The translations under genes were made by a program, and so were the position numbers. A DNA stretch of 64,000 nt from Dietzia cinnamea NBRC 102147 (lineage in GTDB: Bacteria; Actinomycetota; Actinomycetes; Mycobacteriales; Mycobacteriaceae). Location of the stretch: assembly GCF_001571065.1 (NCBI RefSeq), contig NZ_BCSW01000016.1:1-64000 (forward strand). The letters are read 5' to 3'. Positions 9,351 to 18,287 of this stretch are shown one piece after another (the stretch's first letter is position 1; each line of letters opens with the position of its first letter). The notes beneath the pieces are model-generated. The model had not been told where the DNA came from. It worked only from the letters and a program-made list of their open reading frames with translations, and searched no databases.

Positions 9351-10397
9351 ATGAACGACGCCCACACCGGCACCCTGCCCCCGTCCCTGAGAGAGCCGGT
9401 TCCCGAATCGGTCGACGTCCTCGTCATAGGTGGAGGCCCAGCCGGGCTGTCCGCCGCGACGTGGGTGGGCCGATACCAGCGATCGACCCTGCTCGTCGAC
9501 GCGGGCCACCAGCGCAACCTCGCCGCCACGGAGATCCACGGCATGCTCGGCACCGGGCCCACGACGCCCGCAGAATTCTATGCAGACATCCACGAGGGCC
9601 TCGAACGGTATCCGACCGTCCGCCGGGTCGACGGCATCGTCGCCGATCTGGAGAAGGAATCCGACGAGAGGTTCGTCGCCCACATCACCCAGGCGAGAAC
9701 CTCGAACGGTCGCGCGGACGACACGATCACCGTCATCGCCAAGCGGATCATCCTCGCCACAGGCGTACGCGACCGGCTGCCCGAGCTCGCCGGGATCGAC
9801 GACCACTACGGGAAAGACGTGCACCACTGCCCGGCCTGCGACGGCCTCACCGCCGCGAACCAGCGCATCATCGTGCTGGGCGTCGGCGCGCACGTGCCCG
9901 CGTACGCCTCGGAGCTACTCGACTGGGCGTCCGAGGTCGTCATCGTCACCGAGAGCGACGCCGACCCCGCCTTCGACGATGACCAGCGCGCCGCCTGCGC
10001 CGAACACAACATCGAGGTGGTCGACGGCGTCGCCCGCGAGCTGGTCGGCGCCCCCGGCGCGCTGGAGGGCGTGCGCCTCGACGACGGGAGGGTGATCGAG
10101 GGGTCGAAGGTGTTCTTCTCCTACGCACACCACCCGACCAACGAACTCGCGGAGGCTCTGGGCTGCGAGATGGACGAACACGGGGGCCTCATAGTCAACT
10201 CGCTGCAGCTGACGAACGTGGGCGGGGTGTACGCGGCCGGCGACATCGTGACCGGCCTGCAGCTCGTGCCGATCGCCGTGGGCACCGGCGCGGCGGCCGG
10301 GGTGGCGTGCGCGACCTCGCTGCGCGGGCACGCCACCGAGGAGTGCGTCCCCGACCCGGCGCCCCCGACCCGCAACTTCACACGGCCGGGGAACTAG
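9351..10397 (+). CDS. thioredoxin-reductase-like NAD(P)/FAD oxidoreductase
   Basis: A 348-residue two-dinucleotide-binding-domain flavoprotein. The FAD motif VIGGGPAGLSAATWVGRY is near residue 27, a redox CxxC pair sits in HHCPACDG near residue 160, and GGVYAAGDIVTG near residue 300 closes the FAD site. The middle nucleotide-binding motif reads [13 protein letters not shown], a variant of GxGxxA. It is not next to a thioredoxin gene, so its partner may be different (for example a mycoredoxin); that is inference. ATG 9351 is preceded by GAGAGG and a TAGGGT -10-like box at 9314-9319. It overlaps the convergent nucleoside hydrolase gene by 4 bases. Confidence 0.87.
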   Translation: MNDAHTGTLPPSLREPVPESVDVLVIGGGPAGLSAATWVGRYQRSTLLVDAGHQRNLAATEIHGMLGTGPTTPAEFYADIHEGLERYPTVRRVDGIVADLEKESDERFVAHITQARTSNGRADDTITVIAKRIILATGVRDRLPELAGIDDHYGKDVHHCPACDGLTAANQRIIVLGVGAHVPAYASELLDWASEVVIVTESDADPAFDDDQRAACAEHNIEVVDGVARELVGAPGALEGVRLDDGRVIEGSKVFFSYAHHPTNELAEALGCEMDEHGGLIVNSLQLTNVGGVYAAGDIVTGLQLVPIAVGTGAAAGVACATSLRGHATEECVPDPAPPTRNFTRPGN

Positions 10398-11425
10398 CCC
10401 GGACGCCCGACTCGGTCAGGCCAGCCCGGGGAGGCCGCCAGCGAGCTTATGGCAGCGCAGATCTCGTCCAGGATCGCGTCCGGCCCGCCCGGCACCAGGA
10501 CGTCGATCGCGATCGCCGCGTTCTCGACCCTCCCGCGCTGACCACGCACGTCCGCGACCGTCATCCCGCGCGTGTACTCACCGGTGCACTCGACCCGCAC
10601 GTGCGCGGGCTCGGACACCTCGGATCCCGGGTGCAGCGCGAGCCAGGCGACCAGCGGATCGTGCACCTGCGCCAGGTAACCCTCGCCGACGGACTCATGG
10701 AACTCGAAGTAGAACCGCAGCGCGTCCACCAGCGCGCGGGTCAGCGGCGTGTCGGCGGCGGCGAGCAGCACCCGCGAGCGCTCTGGCGTCCACACGGCCC
10801 GCTCCGTGAGGTTCAGGCCGCACCACAGCGGGGCGACGACAGCGGTGTCGGCGGCCCGCGCATCCTCCCACACCCGGCAGATCCGATCGGCGGCCTCCGG
10901 GTCCACGTCGACATTCCACTCGCTGACCGGGGTGGTGTTGCCCGGGTGCCCGCGGAACGTCCCACCCATCACGACCAGGCGCGCCAACAGACCGGGGAGC
11001 GCCGGGTCGAGCGCCACCGCCCGGGCCAGGCTGGACGAGGGACCGGTCACGATCCCCACCAGCTCACCCGGATGTGCGCGCGCCAGCTCCACCCAGAGGC
11101 GGGCGCCGTCGCGGGCGTCGACCGCCCTCGTCGTCGTCAGTTCCGCGTGCCCCGCCCCGCGGGGGCCGTGCGTCTCGGGGGTCAGCACGTGGGGGACGGC
11201 GATCGGGCCGGGCGCCCCGGCGGCAACCGGGATCGCCGGTGCGCCCGCGAGGTCCAGCCACGCCAGGGCGTTGGCGACGGTGTCCTCGAGTCCCACGTTG
11301 CCGGCCGTGCACACCACGCCGGTCAGGTCGATCCGCCCGGCTCGGTGCTCGGCCACCAGGTAGGCGATCGCCAGCGCGTCGTCTATGCCCGGGTCGCAGT
11401 CGAGCAGGACCGGCAGGGGGCTCAC
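10394..11425 (-). CDS. inosine-uridine preferring nucleoside hydrolase family
   Basis: A 343-residue hydrolase that cleaves the N-glycosidic bond of ribonucleosides for salvage. The Ca2+-binding signature LDCDPGIDDALAIAYL is at residues 7-22, and further family blocks are VVMGGTFRGHPGNTTPVSEWNVDVDPEAA and HDPLVAWLAL. The substrate is not predictable. The GTG start at 11425 overlaps the stop of the upstream DinB-like gene by 4 bases, so translation is probably coupled. It is the last gene of a three-gene operon with the SDR and DinB-like genes. Confidence 0.92.
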   Translation of the reverse strand: MSPLPVLLDCDPGIDDALAIAYLVAEHRAGRIDLTGVVCTAGNVGLEDTVANALAWLDLAGAPAIPVAAGAPGPIAVPHVLTPETHGPRGAGHAELTTTRAVDARDGARLWVELARAHPGELVGIVTGPSSSLARAVALDPALPGLLARLVVMGGTFRGHPGNTTPVSEWNVDVDPEAADRICRVWEDARAADTAVVAPLWCGLNLTERAVWTPERSRVLLAAADTPLTRALVDALRFYFEFHESVGEGYLAQVHDPLVAWLALHPGSEVSEPAHVRVECTGEYTRGMTVADVRGQRGRVENAAIAIDVLVPGGPDAILDEICAAISSLAASPGWPDRVGRPG

Positions 11426-11928
11426 CGCGAGGGGCCCCGCGAGGCCAGCACGTCGCGCGTCACCTGCAGCTGGCCGGTGTGGGCGGCGACCTCGTGGAGG
11501 ATGTGTGCCATCACCCAGTCCGGGGTGAAGGTCCCCGCCGCGCGAGCGCGGCCGACGTCGACAGTGGTGCCGGCGGGATCGGCGAGGTCCCCGCGAACGA
11601 CCGCCGCGGCGAGCCAGCCGGGCAACCGGTCGATGAGCGCGGCGAGGCGGTCGAGTTCGGGCTCCACCGGGCCGGCGAAATCGAACTCCGCCTCGCGGTC
11701 GCGGGAGATGCTCTCGCCGCCGAGGCACGCCGCACCCCACGAGGTCACCACCCCGCACACGTGATGGACGAGCGCGGCGGCGGAATTGGTGGGCCACCCG
11801 GAGCCCGCGGGCGTCGGCCGGGTGTGCACCAGGGTGTCCGGACCGTCACCGCCGAGGTCGGCCACGGCAGCGCGGATAGTCGGAAGCAGGTCCTCGGTCA
11901 GGATCAGGTGGACGGCGTCGACGCTCAC
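11422..11928 (-). CDS. DinB-like / mycothiol-dependent maleylpyruvate isomerase-type protein
   Basis: A 168-residue four-helix-bundle protein of the DinB/MDMPI superfamily. The spaced histidines in ALVHHVCGVVTSWG and ILHEVAAHTGQLQVTRDVL are the likely metal ligands. Such proteins can be mycothiol S-transferases or isomerases, and mycothiol is made in this organism (mshC at 20.4 kb); the actual substrate is unknown. The GTG start overlaps the SDR stop by 4 bases and its own stop overlaps the nucleoside hydrolase start by 4 bases. Confidence 0.78.
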   Translation of the reverse strand: MSVDAVHLILTEDLLPTIRAAVADLGGDGPDTLVHTRPTPAGSGWPTNSAAALVHHVCGVVTSWGAACLGGESISRDREAEFDFAGPVEPELDRLAALIDRLPGWLAAAVVRGDLADPAGTTVDVGRARAAGTFTPDWVMAHILHEVAAHTGQLQVTRDVLASRGPSR

Positions 11929-13403
11929 CACGGGCTCGGCTCGAAGTCCTTGAGGAAGCAACCGTAGATGTCCTCGCCGGCCTCGCCGCGCACGATCGGG
12001 TCCACCACGCGGGCAGCGCCGTCGACCAGGTCCAGCGGGGCGTGAAAGCCCTCCTCGTGGAGGCGGACCTTGGTCACGTGCGGGCGCTCGTCGGTGATCC
12101 AGCCGGTGTCCACGGCCGTCATGAGGATTCCGTGCTCGGTGAACATCTCCTCCGCGGAGGTGCGGGTGAGCATGTTGAGGCCCGCCTTGGCCATGTTGGT
12201 GTGCGGGTGCCCGGCGCCCTTGTAGCGGCGCGAGAACTGACCCTCCATCGCCGAGACGTTGACGACGTACTTGCGCCGCGCGTTCGACGCCGCCATCGCG
12301 GGGCGAAGCCGGGAGACGAGGATGAACGGCGCCACCGAGTTGCACAGCTGCACCTCGAGCATCTCCATCGGCTCCACCTGCTCGACGGTCGCCACCCAGC
12401 TGTTGTGGTCCACCACGTCCGGCAGCAGCCCGCCGGCGTCGATGGCCGTGCCCGCGGCCATCCGCTCGAGGGACGATGACCCGGCCTGTAGCGCGAGGGT
12501 CGCGATGTGGTCGGCCTCGCGCTCGGCCTCCTCGGACCCGATGAGGGCGGACTCGCCACCCATGAGTGCGGCGGGGTGCAGCTCGGAGGTGCGGCCCATG
12601 GTGACCATGGGGATGTTCGCGGCGCGGCCGGTGATCGGGGCGGACTCGCCGTCCACCAGGCCCGAGTAGGAACCGGGGGAGCGGCGCACCGTCTGGGCGG
12701 CATTGTTGATGAGGATGTCGAGCGGACCGGCGGCGGCGACCTCGTCGGCCAGCGCCACCACCTGCGCGGGGTCGCGCAGATCCACGCCGATCACGTGGAC
12801 GCGGTCCGCCCAGTCGGTGTAGTCGTCCATCGACGCGAAGCGGCGCACGGCGTCGCGCGGGAAGCGGGTGGTGATGGTGACGTCGGCGCCCGCGCGCAGC
12901 AGCATGAGAGCGATGTACATACCGATCTTGGCGCGGCCGCCTGTGAGCAGGGCGCGACGTCCGGTGAGGTCCATGTGCGGGTCGCGCTTGGCGCGGTTCA
13001 CTGCCGCACAGGCCGGGCACAGCTGGTGGTAGAAGGCGTCGACCTGGGTGTAGAGCTGCTTGCACACGTAGCAGGCGACCGCGCGCTGCAGGTGGCCGGC
13101 GACGGCGCCCGGCGTGTTGGAGACCAGACGGATACCGGCGGTCTCGTCGTCGATGCGCGTGGGGGAGCCGGTGGCGGTGGCCTCGATGACGGCCTTGTCC
13201 GCCTCCTGGCGGGCGCGACGCACCTCGGCGCGGCGGGCCTTCTTGAGGAGCTTGAACATGTGGCCCACCGACCGCTGCACCCGGATCGAGTCGGGATGGT
13301 CCTCGCCGAGTTCCGCGGCCCGGTCGAGGACACGCAGACACGTCTCGAGGTCGTCGGGGTCGATGCCGTCCGCGGGAGTACCTTCTGGGTTGGTGCCGGT
13401 CAC
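11925..13403 (-). CDS. atypical SDR-fold oxidoreductase with N-terminal zinc-ribbon-like domain
   Basis: A 492-residue protein. The first about 145 residues are helical and end in a pair of CxxC motifs (CYVC and CPAC, about 22 residues apart), which look zinc-binding. A Rossmann SDR domain follows: TGGRAKIGMYIALMLLRAGA near residue 150, ILINNAAQ near 238, then KYVVNVSAMEGQF and NMAKAGLNML near 370-400. The glycine motif is altered and the residue four before the active-site Lys is Thr instead of the catalytic Tyr, so ordinary SDR chemistry is doubtful. GTG start at 13403 with a leaderless-type promoter. First gene of an operon with the DinB-like and nucleoside hydrolase genes. Confidence 0.82.
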   Translation of the reverse strand: MTGTNPEGTPADGIDPDDLETCLRVLDRAAELGEDHPDSIRVQRSVGHMFKLLKKARRAEVRRARQEADKAVIEATATGSPTRIDDETAGIRLVSNTPGAVAGHLQRAVACYVCKQLYTQVDAFYHQLCPACAAVNRAKRDPHMDLTGRRALLTGGRAKIGMYIALMLLRAGADVTITTRFPRDAVRRFASMDDYTDWADRVHVIGVDLRDPAQVVALADEVAAAGPLDILINNAAQTVRRSPGSYSGLVDGESAPITGRAANIPMVTMGRTSELHPAALMGGESALIGSEEAEREADHIATLALQAGSSSLERMAAGTAIDAGGLLPDVVDHNSWVATVEQVEPMEMLEVQLCNSVAPFILVSRLRPAMAASNARRKYVVNVSAMEGQFSRRYKGAGHPHTNMAKAGLNMLTRTSAEEMFTEHGILMTAVDTGWITDERPHVTKVRLHEEGFHAPLDLVDGAARVVDPIVRGEAGEDIYGCFLKDFEPSPW

Positions 13404-13416
13404 GACAGATACGGTA
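13404..13416 (-). promoter_or_regulatory. probable leaderless promoter of the SDR operon
   Basis: On the minus strand TACCGT (13411-13416) is followed by 7 bases and the GTG at 13403. There is no ribosome-binding site before that GTG, which supports leaderless initiation. Confidence 0.45.
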
Positions 13417-13437
13417 CGACGACTAGGTGGTCAGCCC

Positions 13438-14160
13438 CTAAACCGTCCGCCCCCGCAGGGTGCACGCGTCACCGGCGCGCAGACCGGTCAACACGTCCTC
13501 CACCGCCCGCAGGTGCTCGTCTCGCACGGAGAGCGCCGGCTGCCGGGGCGGGCCGTAGCGGGCGGCGTAGGCGTCGGACACGAGCTGGGCGTGGGCCTCC
13601 ACCGGCAGAGCGTCCCGCTGCGCCGGGTGGACGTCCCCACCGGGCGAGTCGGCCGTCGTCGTGTCGAGCGCGGCCCGCCAGTCGTACGCGCGGCGCCCGA
13701 GCCGGATCTGCTCACCTAGAGCCCGCACGACGTACCGGGGGCCGAGGAAACGCCCCTGCCAGATGTGGACCAGTTCGTGCACCAGGGTCGGGGTGGCCCG
13801 CGGGCGGACGGACCCGTCGAGGCCCGCGATGCCGACGACACCGGGATCGGCGCCGAGGTAGATGAGCCCGGGGAGCGCGAACGCACGCGGGTGCGGGATC
13901 CCGGGGACGTGCCCGCGCCGGATCGTGACGACGGCGGGATCGACGGTTCCGGCGAAGAACGCGCGGAGGTCGTCGCGGACCGCGGGCGGCAGATCGAGCG
14001 GCGGCGGGGCCAGTCCGAGGGCGTCGAGCCGGCGGTCGGCCGCACGGGCGATGGCGCCCAGCGCACGGCCCAGCGCGTCCGCGATCGCGGCGGCCGCGAG
14101 GCGCTGGCGGAGTCGGTCGATGAGTTCCTGCCGGGCGGCGGGTACCGGCGTCCGGGACAT
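13438..14160 (-). CDS. HExxH-containing protein, putative metallopeptidase-like
   Basis: A 240-residue protein with the zinc-peptidase type motif HELVHIWQ at about residues 128-135, preceded by GLIYLGADPGVVGIAGLDG, which resembles the DUF4157 class of proteins. No signal peptide is seen, so it would act inside the cell. Catalytic activity is inferred only from the motif. It begins 30 bases downstream of a strong hairpin that separates it from tRNA-Leu, and ends 34 bases before the SDR gene on the same strand. Confidence 0.75.
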   Translation of the reverse strand: MSRTPVPAARQELIDRLRQRLAAAAIADALGRALGAIARAADRRLDALGLAPPPLDLPPAVRDDLRAFFAGTVDPAVVTIRRGHVPGIPHPRAFALPGLIYLGADPGVVGIAGLDGSVRPRATPTLVHELVHIWQGRFLGPRYVVRALGEQIRLGRRAYDWRAALDTTTADSPGGDVHPAQRDALPVEAHAQLVSDAYAARYGPPRQPALSVRDEHLRAVEDVLTGLRAGDACTLRGRTV

Positions 14161-14189
14161 CTGACGGAACCTTCCCGTGAAACGAGAGC

Positions 14190-14219
14190 GGGCCCCGGTT
14201 CCTCGCGGATCCGGGGCCC
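14190..14219 (-). terminator. hairpin downstream of tRNA-Leu
   Basis: Perfect 9-base arms GGGCCCCGG (14190-14198) and CCGGGGCCC (14211-14219) around a 12-base loop. In the minus direction it follows the tRNA by about 20 bases and is followed by a short T run, so it probably ends tRNA transcription. It also lies just before the start of the next gene. Confidence 0.6.
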
Positions 14220-14240
14220 TTCTACTGTCTCGACACAGTG

Positions 14241-14326
14241 TGCGCGAGGGGGGACTTGAACCCCCACGTCCGTTAATAGGACACTAGCACCTCAAGCTAG
14301 CGCGTCTGCCATTCCGCCACTCGCGC
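14241..14326 (-). tRNA. tRNA-Leu(GAG)
   Basis: An 86-base class II tRNA. Acceptor arms GCGCGAG and CTCGCGC pair perfectly, the anticodon stem-loop is CTAGC-TTGAGGT-GCTAG with anticodon GAG at 14291-14293, and the T arm is GGGGG-TTCAAGT-CCCCC. There is a variable arm between, as in leucine tRNAs. It reads CUC/CUU codons. CCA is not encoded. Confidence 0.95.
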
Positions 14327-14380
14327 TCGCACACTGGCTGCCTCCGCCGGTTCTCGTCCGGCTTGGCCGTGCGAGGAATG

Positions 14381-14410
14381 ACACTAGCCGATGCCCGGAC
14401 CCGGGACCAA
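14381..14410 (-). promoter_or_regulatory. probable promoter of tRNA-Leu
   Basis: Minus-strand TTGGTC (14405-14410) and TAGTGT (14381-14386) are separated by 18 bases, giving a transcript start near 14374 and about 48 bases of 5' precursor. Confidence 0.45.
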
Positions 14411-14513
14411 ATCGCGGTCCCGCCGCGGGGCGCGCGGCGCGGTCATCGCTGGTAAACAGGGACGTGACCGGATGGAGGATCACTCCACACCGTCCGATTC
14501 CAGGAGGAGAACG

Positions 14514-15056
14514 ATGACCCAGTTCCGCGTGCCCGACCCGTATGCCGCCCTTCCGGACCTACCCGCCCTGGAGGTGACCAGCGAGTCGTTCGGCGAGGGC
14601 GCCACGCTGTCGGCCGCGCAGCTCGGCGGGAAGATGGGCGTCGAGGGCGGCCAGGACATGTCGCCCCAGGTGAGCTGGAGCGCCGGCCCGGAGGGCACCA
14701 GGACGTACGTGGTGACCGTGTTCGATCCGGACGCGCCCACCGCGTCGGGCTTCTGGCACTGGTCGGTGGCCAACATCCCCGCGGACATCACGTCACTGCC
14801 CGAGGGGGCGTGCACGGGTGATGACACCTCGGGGCTGCCGGAGGGCGCCGTCGTGGTGCGCAACGACGCGGGCTTCAAGGGCTTCGTGGGCGCGGCCCCG
14901 CCGGAGGGGCACGGCCCGCACCGCTACATCCTCGCCGTCCACGCGGTGGGCGACGAGATCGACCTGGGCGACGACGCCTCGTGTGCGTTCGTCGGGTTCA
15001 ACCTGTTCGGTCAGGGCCTGGCCCGCGGGACCGTGACGGGCATCTACGAGCAGTAG
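14514..15056 (+). CDS. YbhB/YbcL family PEBP (Raf kinase inhibitor-like) protein
   Basis: A 180-residue phosphatidylethanolamine-binding-protein fold. The two signature blocks are VTVFDPDAPTASGFWHWSVANIP (about 70-92) and APPEGHGPHRYILAVHAV (about 130-147), which form the anion-binding pocket. The ligand is unknown. ATG 14514 has a very good AGGAGGA site; the frame is open upstream but without comparable start signals. It is convergent with pyrD across a strong hairpin, the same neighbourhood as Rv2140c in M. tuberculosis as I remember it. Confidence 0.92.
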   Translation: MTQFRVPDPYAALPDLPALEVTSESFGEGATLSAAQLGGKMGVEGGQDMSPQVSWSAGPEGTRTYVVTVFDPDAPTASGFWHWSVANIPADITSLPEGACTGDDTSGLPEGAVVVRNDAGFKGFVGAAPPEGHGPHRYILAVHAVGDEIDLGDDASCAFVGFNLFGQGLARGTVTGIYEQ

Positions 15057-15060
15057 AAGG

Positions 15061-15081
15061 CCCCGGGCGGTGCGCCCGGGG
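15061..15081. terminator. bidirectional terminator hairpin between PEBP gene and pyrD
   Basis: Nine-base perfect arms CCCCGGGCG (15061-15069) and CGCCCGGGG (15073-15081) with a 3-base loop, placed 4 bases after the PEBP stop and 21 bases after the pyrD stop. There is no T tract, as is common in high-GC actinobacteria. Confidence 0.65.
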
Positions 15082-15102
15082 TCCGGAGGTCGACTCCGCG
15101 GC

Positions 15103-16170
15103 TCAGCGCACCGCCGAGCCGACCGCCTCCGCCAGCGTGCCGAACCCGCCCTGGCGGAGGCGCCTGGCCACCAGGCGGTTGGTGCCGCGCACGAGCGAGG
15201 GGCCGGTGAAGATGAACCCGGTGTAGGTCTGCACGAGGTGCGCCCCGTGGGTGATGCGGTCCCACACGTCCTCGGGGGTCTCGATGCCGCCGACCGAGAT
15301 GATTACCAGGCGTCCCCCCGCGCGCGCGTGGATCCGGGAGAGAACCTCACGGGAGCGCGCGGCCACCGGGGCGCCGGAGATGCCGCCCGCCCCCAGGGCC
15401 TCGACGTGCGCGGGGGGCGTACGCAGACCCTGCCGGGAGATGGTGGTGTTGGTGGCGACGATGCCGGCCAGCCCCAGGTCGAGCACCAGGTCGGTGACCG
15501 CGTCGATGTCGGCGTCGTCCAGGTCGGGGGCGATCTTGACGAGGACGGGGATCGTCGCCACGTCGCGGACGGCGGCGAGGATCGGGCGCAGCGACTCGAC
15601 GGCCTGCAGGTCACGCAGGCCGGGGGTGTTGGGGGAACTGACGTTGACGACGAGGTAGTCGGCAAGGCCGGTGAGCATCGTCGCCGAGGCCACGTAGTCA
15701 CGGACCGCGTCCTCCGCGGGCACCACCTTGGTCTTACCGATGTTGATCCCCACCGGATCGCTACTGCGGCGCCGCCGGAGGTTGTTGGCCGCGTTGCCCG
15801 CGCCGTGATTGTTGAAGCCCATCCGGTTGAGGATCGCCCGGTCCTCGACGAGCCGGAACAGACGCGGGGTCGGGTTGCCCGGCTGGGGCGACGCGGTCAC
15901 CGTGCCGACCTCGCTGAAACCGAATCCGATGGCGCCCCACGAGTCGACGGCGGCGGCGTTCTTGTCGAACCCGGCCGCGAGCCCCAGCGGGCCGGGGAAG
16001 GTGCGACCGAGGACCTCCTGGGCGAGCACGGGGTCGCGCACCCCCAGCACCCGCCGCACGACGGCGCCTAGGGGCGGCACCAGGGTCAGCAGCTTGAGCA
16101 GGCCGAACACGAGGTGGTGGATCCGCTCCGCGGGAAAGCGGAACAGCACCTTCTTGAGCAGTGCGTACAC
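15103..16170 (-). CDS. pyrD: dihydroorotate dehydrogenase (quinone), class 2
   Basis: A 355-residue membrane-associated flavoprotein that oxidises dihydroorotate to orotate with quinone in pyrimidine synthesis. The N-terminal helices ([19 protein letters not shown]) are the class 2 membrane anchor. FMN and substrate blocks are [48 protein letters not shown] (with the catalytic Ser) and [14 protein letters not shown]. The start is GTG 16170 with GAGGAGG; the frame extends upstream but has no family match there. It lies 35 bases after the lipoprotein gene, probably in one operon. Confidence 0.95.
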   Translation of the reverse strand: MYALLKKVLFRFPAERIHHLVFGLLKLLTLVPPLGAVVRRVLGVRDPVLAQEVLGRTFPGPLGLAAGFDKNAAAVDSWGAIGFGFSEVGTVTASPQPGNPTPRLFRLVEDRAILNRMGFNNHGAGNAANNLRRRRSSDPVGINIGKTKVVPAEDAVRDYVASATMLTGLADYLVVNVSSPNTPGLRDLQAVESLRPILAAVRDVATIPVLVKIAPDLDDADIDAVTDLVLDLGLAGIVATNTTISRQGLRTPPAHVEALGAGGISGAPVAARSREVLSRIHARAGGRLVIISVGGIETPEDVWDRITHGAHLVQTYTGFIFTGPSLVRGTNRLVARRLRQGGFGTLAEAVGSAVR

Positions 16171-16205
16171 GGTCCTCCTCGATGGGACGTGGGTCGTCGG
16201 TGCGA

Positions 16206-17237
16206 TCAGCTCACCGGCTCGGTGAGGGTCGGACGGAGGAGGTGCAGCCCTGCGCCGTCGGCGGACCCGACCACCACGGTGCCGGAATCCGTGACCGCCA
16301 GGGAATCCGGCTGGCGGACCGTCGGGATGTCCGCCCGCAGGATCCCCACGCCGTCGCCGAGATCGTACGCCTGGATGGTGTTCGTTCCCGTGGAGGCGAC
16401 CCACACGACCTGCCTGGTCGGGTCCTCGGCCACCGCCCACGGGGCCGGGGCGACGGGAAACTGTTGGTGCAGCCGGACGGGCGAGGTGGAGTAGACCAGC
16501 AGCGTGCCGCCGACGGTGTCACTGGCGATCACGGAGCCTTCACCCAGCTCGTCGAGGAGCCCAGCGCCCTTGCCCGCGCGCAGGAGCGGTCCGGCGTGGT
16601 CCGCCTCGAGGTCGATGCTGGCGATCACGGTGTCCGGTCGACTCAGGGCGGTGACGGACCCGTCGCCGGAGACGCTGATCTCGTCGACCGACGTCAGCCC
16701 GTCGATGCGGTGCTGTTCCGCGCCGTCGGCGTCGCGCACGACGATCTCGCCGTCGGGGGTTCCCGTCAGCAGGCGCCCGTCGAGGGTGAGGGCGGCGGCC
16801 GAGACCGGCCCGAGACCCGAGAGTTCACGAACGCCACCGTCGGGGGAGACCAACACGACCCCGTCACCGTGCGGGACCACGACGGTCCCGTCGTGCGCGG
16901 CCGAGGCGACCCCGGCCCCGGCCGGCAGGGGCACGGAATCCTCCGCGCTCCAGCTGGTGCCGTCGACCCGGCCCAGCTCGAGCGACGGCGGGTTCTCGAC
17001 CTGCGCGGCCACCCGGTCGCCCGTGGCGACCAGGGAGCGGACCGACCCGGGCACCGGGATGGTCTCACCCCCTGCCGGGTCGGAGACCTGTGGGGATTCG
17101 GCGGGGGCCGCGTTGCCCTGGGCGACACGGTCCTGCTCCTCGAGCTCGCTCGTGGGCGAGGAGCAGGCGGTCAGACCGATCGCGACAGCGATGAGGACGG
17201 CGGGCACGCCGGAACGGCGGAGGACACGTCGGTGCAC
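16206..17237 (-). CDS. LppL-like beta-propeller lipoprotein
   Basis: A 343-residue exported lipoprotein. The signal peptide has basic residues, a hydrophobic core [12 protein letters not shown] and the lipobox LTAC, so the mature protein starts at about Cys 25. The rest is a series of short beta repeats with [24 protein letters not shown] and SGDGSVTAL, the pattern of a seven-bladed YncE-like propeller. Its place between pyrD and uppP matches lppL (Rv2138) as I recall. The GTG start at 17237 is preceded by GAAAGGA. The function is unknown; the lipidation machinery (lnt) is at 51.6 kb. Confidence 0.85.
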   Translation of the reverse strand: MHRRVLRRSGVPAVLIAVAIGLTACSSPTSELEEQDRVAQGNAAPAESPQVSDPAGGETIPVPGSVRSLVATGDRVAAQVENPPSLELGRVDGTSWSAEDSVPLPAGAGVASAAHDGTVVVPHGDGVVLVSPDGGVRELSGLGPVSAAALTLDGRLLTGTPDGEIVVRDADGAEQHRIDGLTSVDEISVSGDGSVTALSRPDTVIASIDLEADHAGPLLRAGKGAGLLDELGEGSVIASDTVGGTLLVYSTSPVRLHQQFPVAPAPWAVAEDPTRQVVWVASTGTNTIQAYDLGDGVGILRADIPTVRQPDSLAVTDSGTVVVGSADGAGLHLLRPTLTEPVS

Positions 17238-17306
17238 GATGTTCCTTTCGACTGCCCGCCATTGTCCACCACCCGGGTCCGGGGTCCCCGTCCAGGTCCG
17301 GGCGAC

Positions 17307-17312
17307 TACTCT
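17307..17312 (+). promoter_or_regulatory. probable -10 box of uppP
   Basis: TACTCT lies 60 bases before the uppP start, giving a leader of about 53 bases with GAGAGGA at 17357-17363. The 135-base gap to the divergent lipoprotein gene holds nothing else clear. Confidence 0.3.
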
Positions 17313-17372
17313 CGCGGCGTGCCGTGACGCGACCGCGTCCGAGCCGCAGGCTGCCGAGAGGAAACCGCACAC

Positions 17373-18254
17373 GTGAACACATCGGTCCTCGCCCAGGGCG
17401 TGGAGGGGATGTCCTGGCTCCAGGTCGTCGTCCTGTCCGTTCTCCAGGGACTCACCGAATTCCTGCCCGTGTCCTCGTCCGGGCACCTGAGGATCTTCTC
17501 GACGTGGTTCTTCGGTGAGGACGCCGGCGCGTCGTTCACCGCCGTCGTTCAGCTCGGCACCGAGCTGGCCGTCCTGGTCTTCTTCTTCAAGGACATCGTC
17601 CGCATCCTGGTGGCGTGGTTCCGCGGCGTGGTCGACTCGTCCCGGCGGGACGACCCGGACTACCGGCTCGGATGGTTCGTCATCGTGGGGTCGATCCCGA
17701 TCGCGATCATCGGGTTCGTAGGCAAGGACTTCATCCGGGACGCCGCCCGCAACCTGTGGATCACCGCGATCGTACTCATCGTGTTCTCGTTCGTGTTCCT
17801 CGCCGCCGAGAGGTTCGGCAGGCAGGACCGGGCGGTCGACGCCAAGTCGCTCGAGGGACTGTCGATGAAGGACGCGATCGTCATGGGCCTGGCCCAGTGC
17901 CTGGCACTCATCCCAGGCGTCAGCCGCTCGGGGGGCACCATCTCGGCCGGTCTCTTCCTCAACATGTCGCGCGAGGCCGCGGCCCGGTTCTCCTTCCTCC
18001 TGGCGATCCCCGCCGTACTCGCCTCCGGGCTCTTCAGCCTCCCCGACGCGTTCGACCCCGGCACCGGCCAGGCCGCGACCGGGTGGCAGCTCCTCATCGG
18101 CACGGCCATCGCGTTCGTCATCGGTTACGCCGCCATCGCCTGGTTCCTGAAGTTCGTCCAGAACCACTCGCTGGGCTGGTTCGCCGGCTACCGGATCCTC
18201 CTGGGCGCCCTGGTGATGATCCTGCTCGGCACCGGCACCATCCCCGCGACCTGA
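17373..18254 (+). CDS. uppP: undecaprenyl-diphosphatase (UppP/BacA)
   Basis: A 293-residue integral membrane enzyme that dephosphorylates undecaprenyl diphosphate for recycling in peptidoglycan synthesis; it also confers bacitracin tolerance. The first conserved block is [20 protein letters not shown] (about residues 27-46, with catalytic Glu and Ser/His), the second [35 protein letters not shown] (about 180-215, with Arg and Ser). About seven membrane segments. GTG start. Next to the phosphatase and mshC genes as in mycobacteria. Confidence 0.96.
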   Translation: MNTSVLAQGVEGMSWLQVVVLSVLQGLTEFLPVSSSGHLRIFSTWFFGEDAGASFTAVVQLGTELAVLVFFFKDIVRILVAWFRGVVDSSRRDDPDYRLGWFVIVGSIPIAIIGFVGKDFIRDAARNLWITAIVLIVFSFVFLAAERFGRQDRAVDAKSLEGLSMKDAIVMGLAQCLALIPGVSRSGGTISAGLFLNMSREAAARFSFLLAIPAVLASGLFSLPDAFDPGTGQAATGWQLLIGTAIAFVIGYAAIAWFLKFVQNHSLGWFAGYRILLGALVMILLGTGTIPAT

Positions 18255-18275
18255 CCGCACCGGCCGGGGCGTCGG

Positions 18276-18287
18276 TAACCTGCCGGT
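18276..18287 (+). promoter_or_regulatory. probable leaderless promoter of the phosphatase gene
   Basis: TAACCT at 18276-18281 ends 6 bases before the ATG at 18288. It is in the 33-base gap after uppP. Confidence 0.4.
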
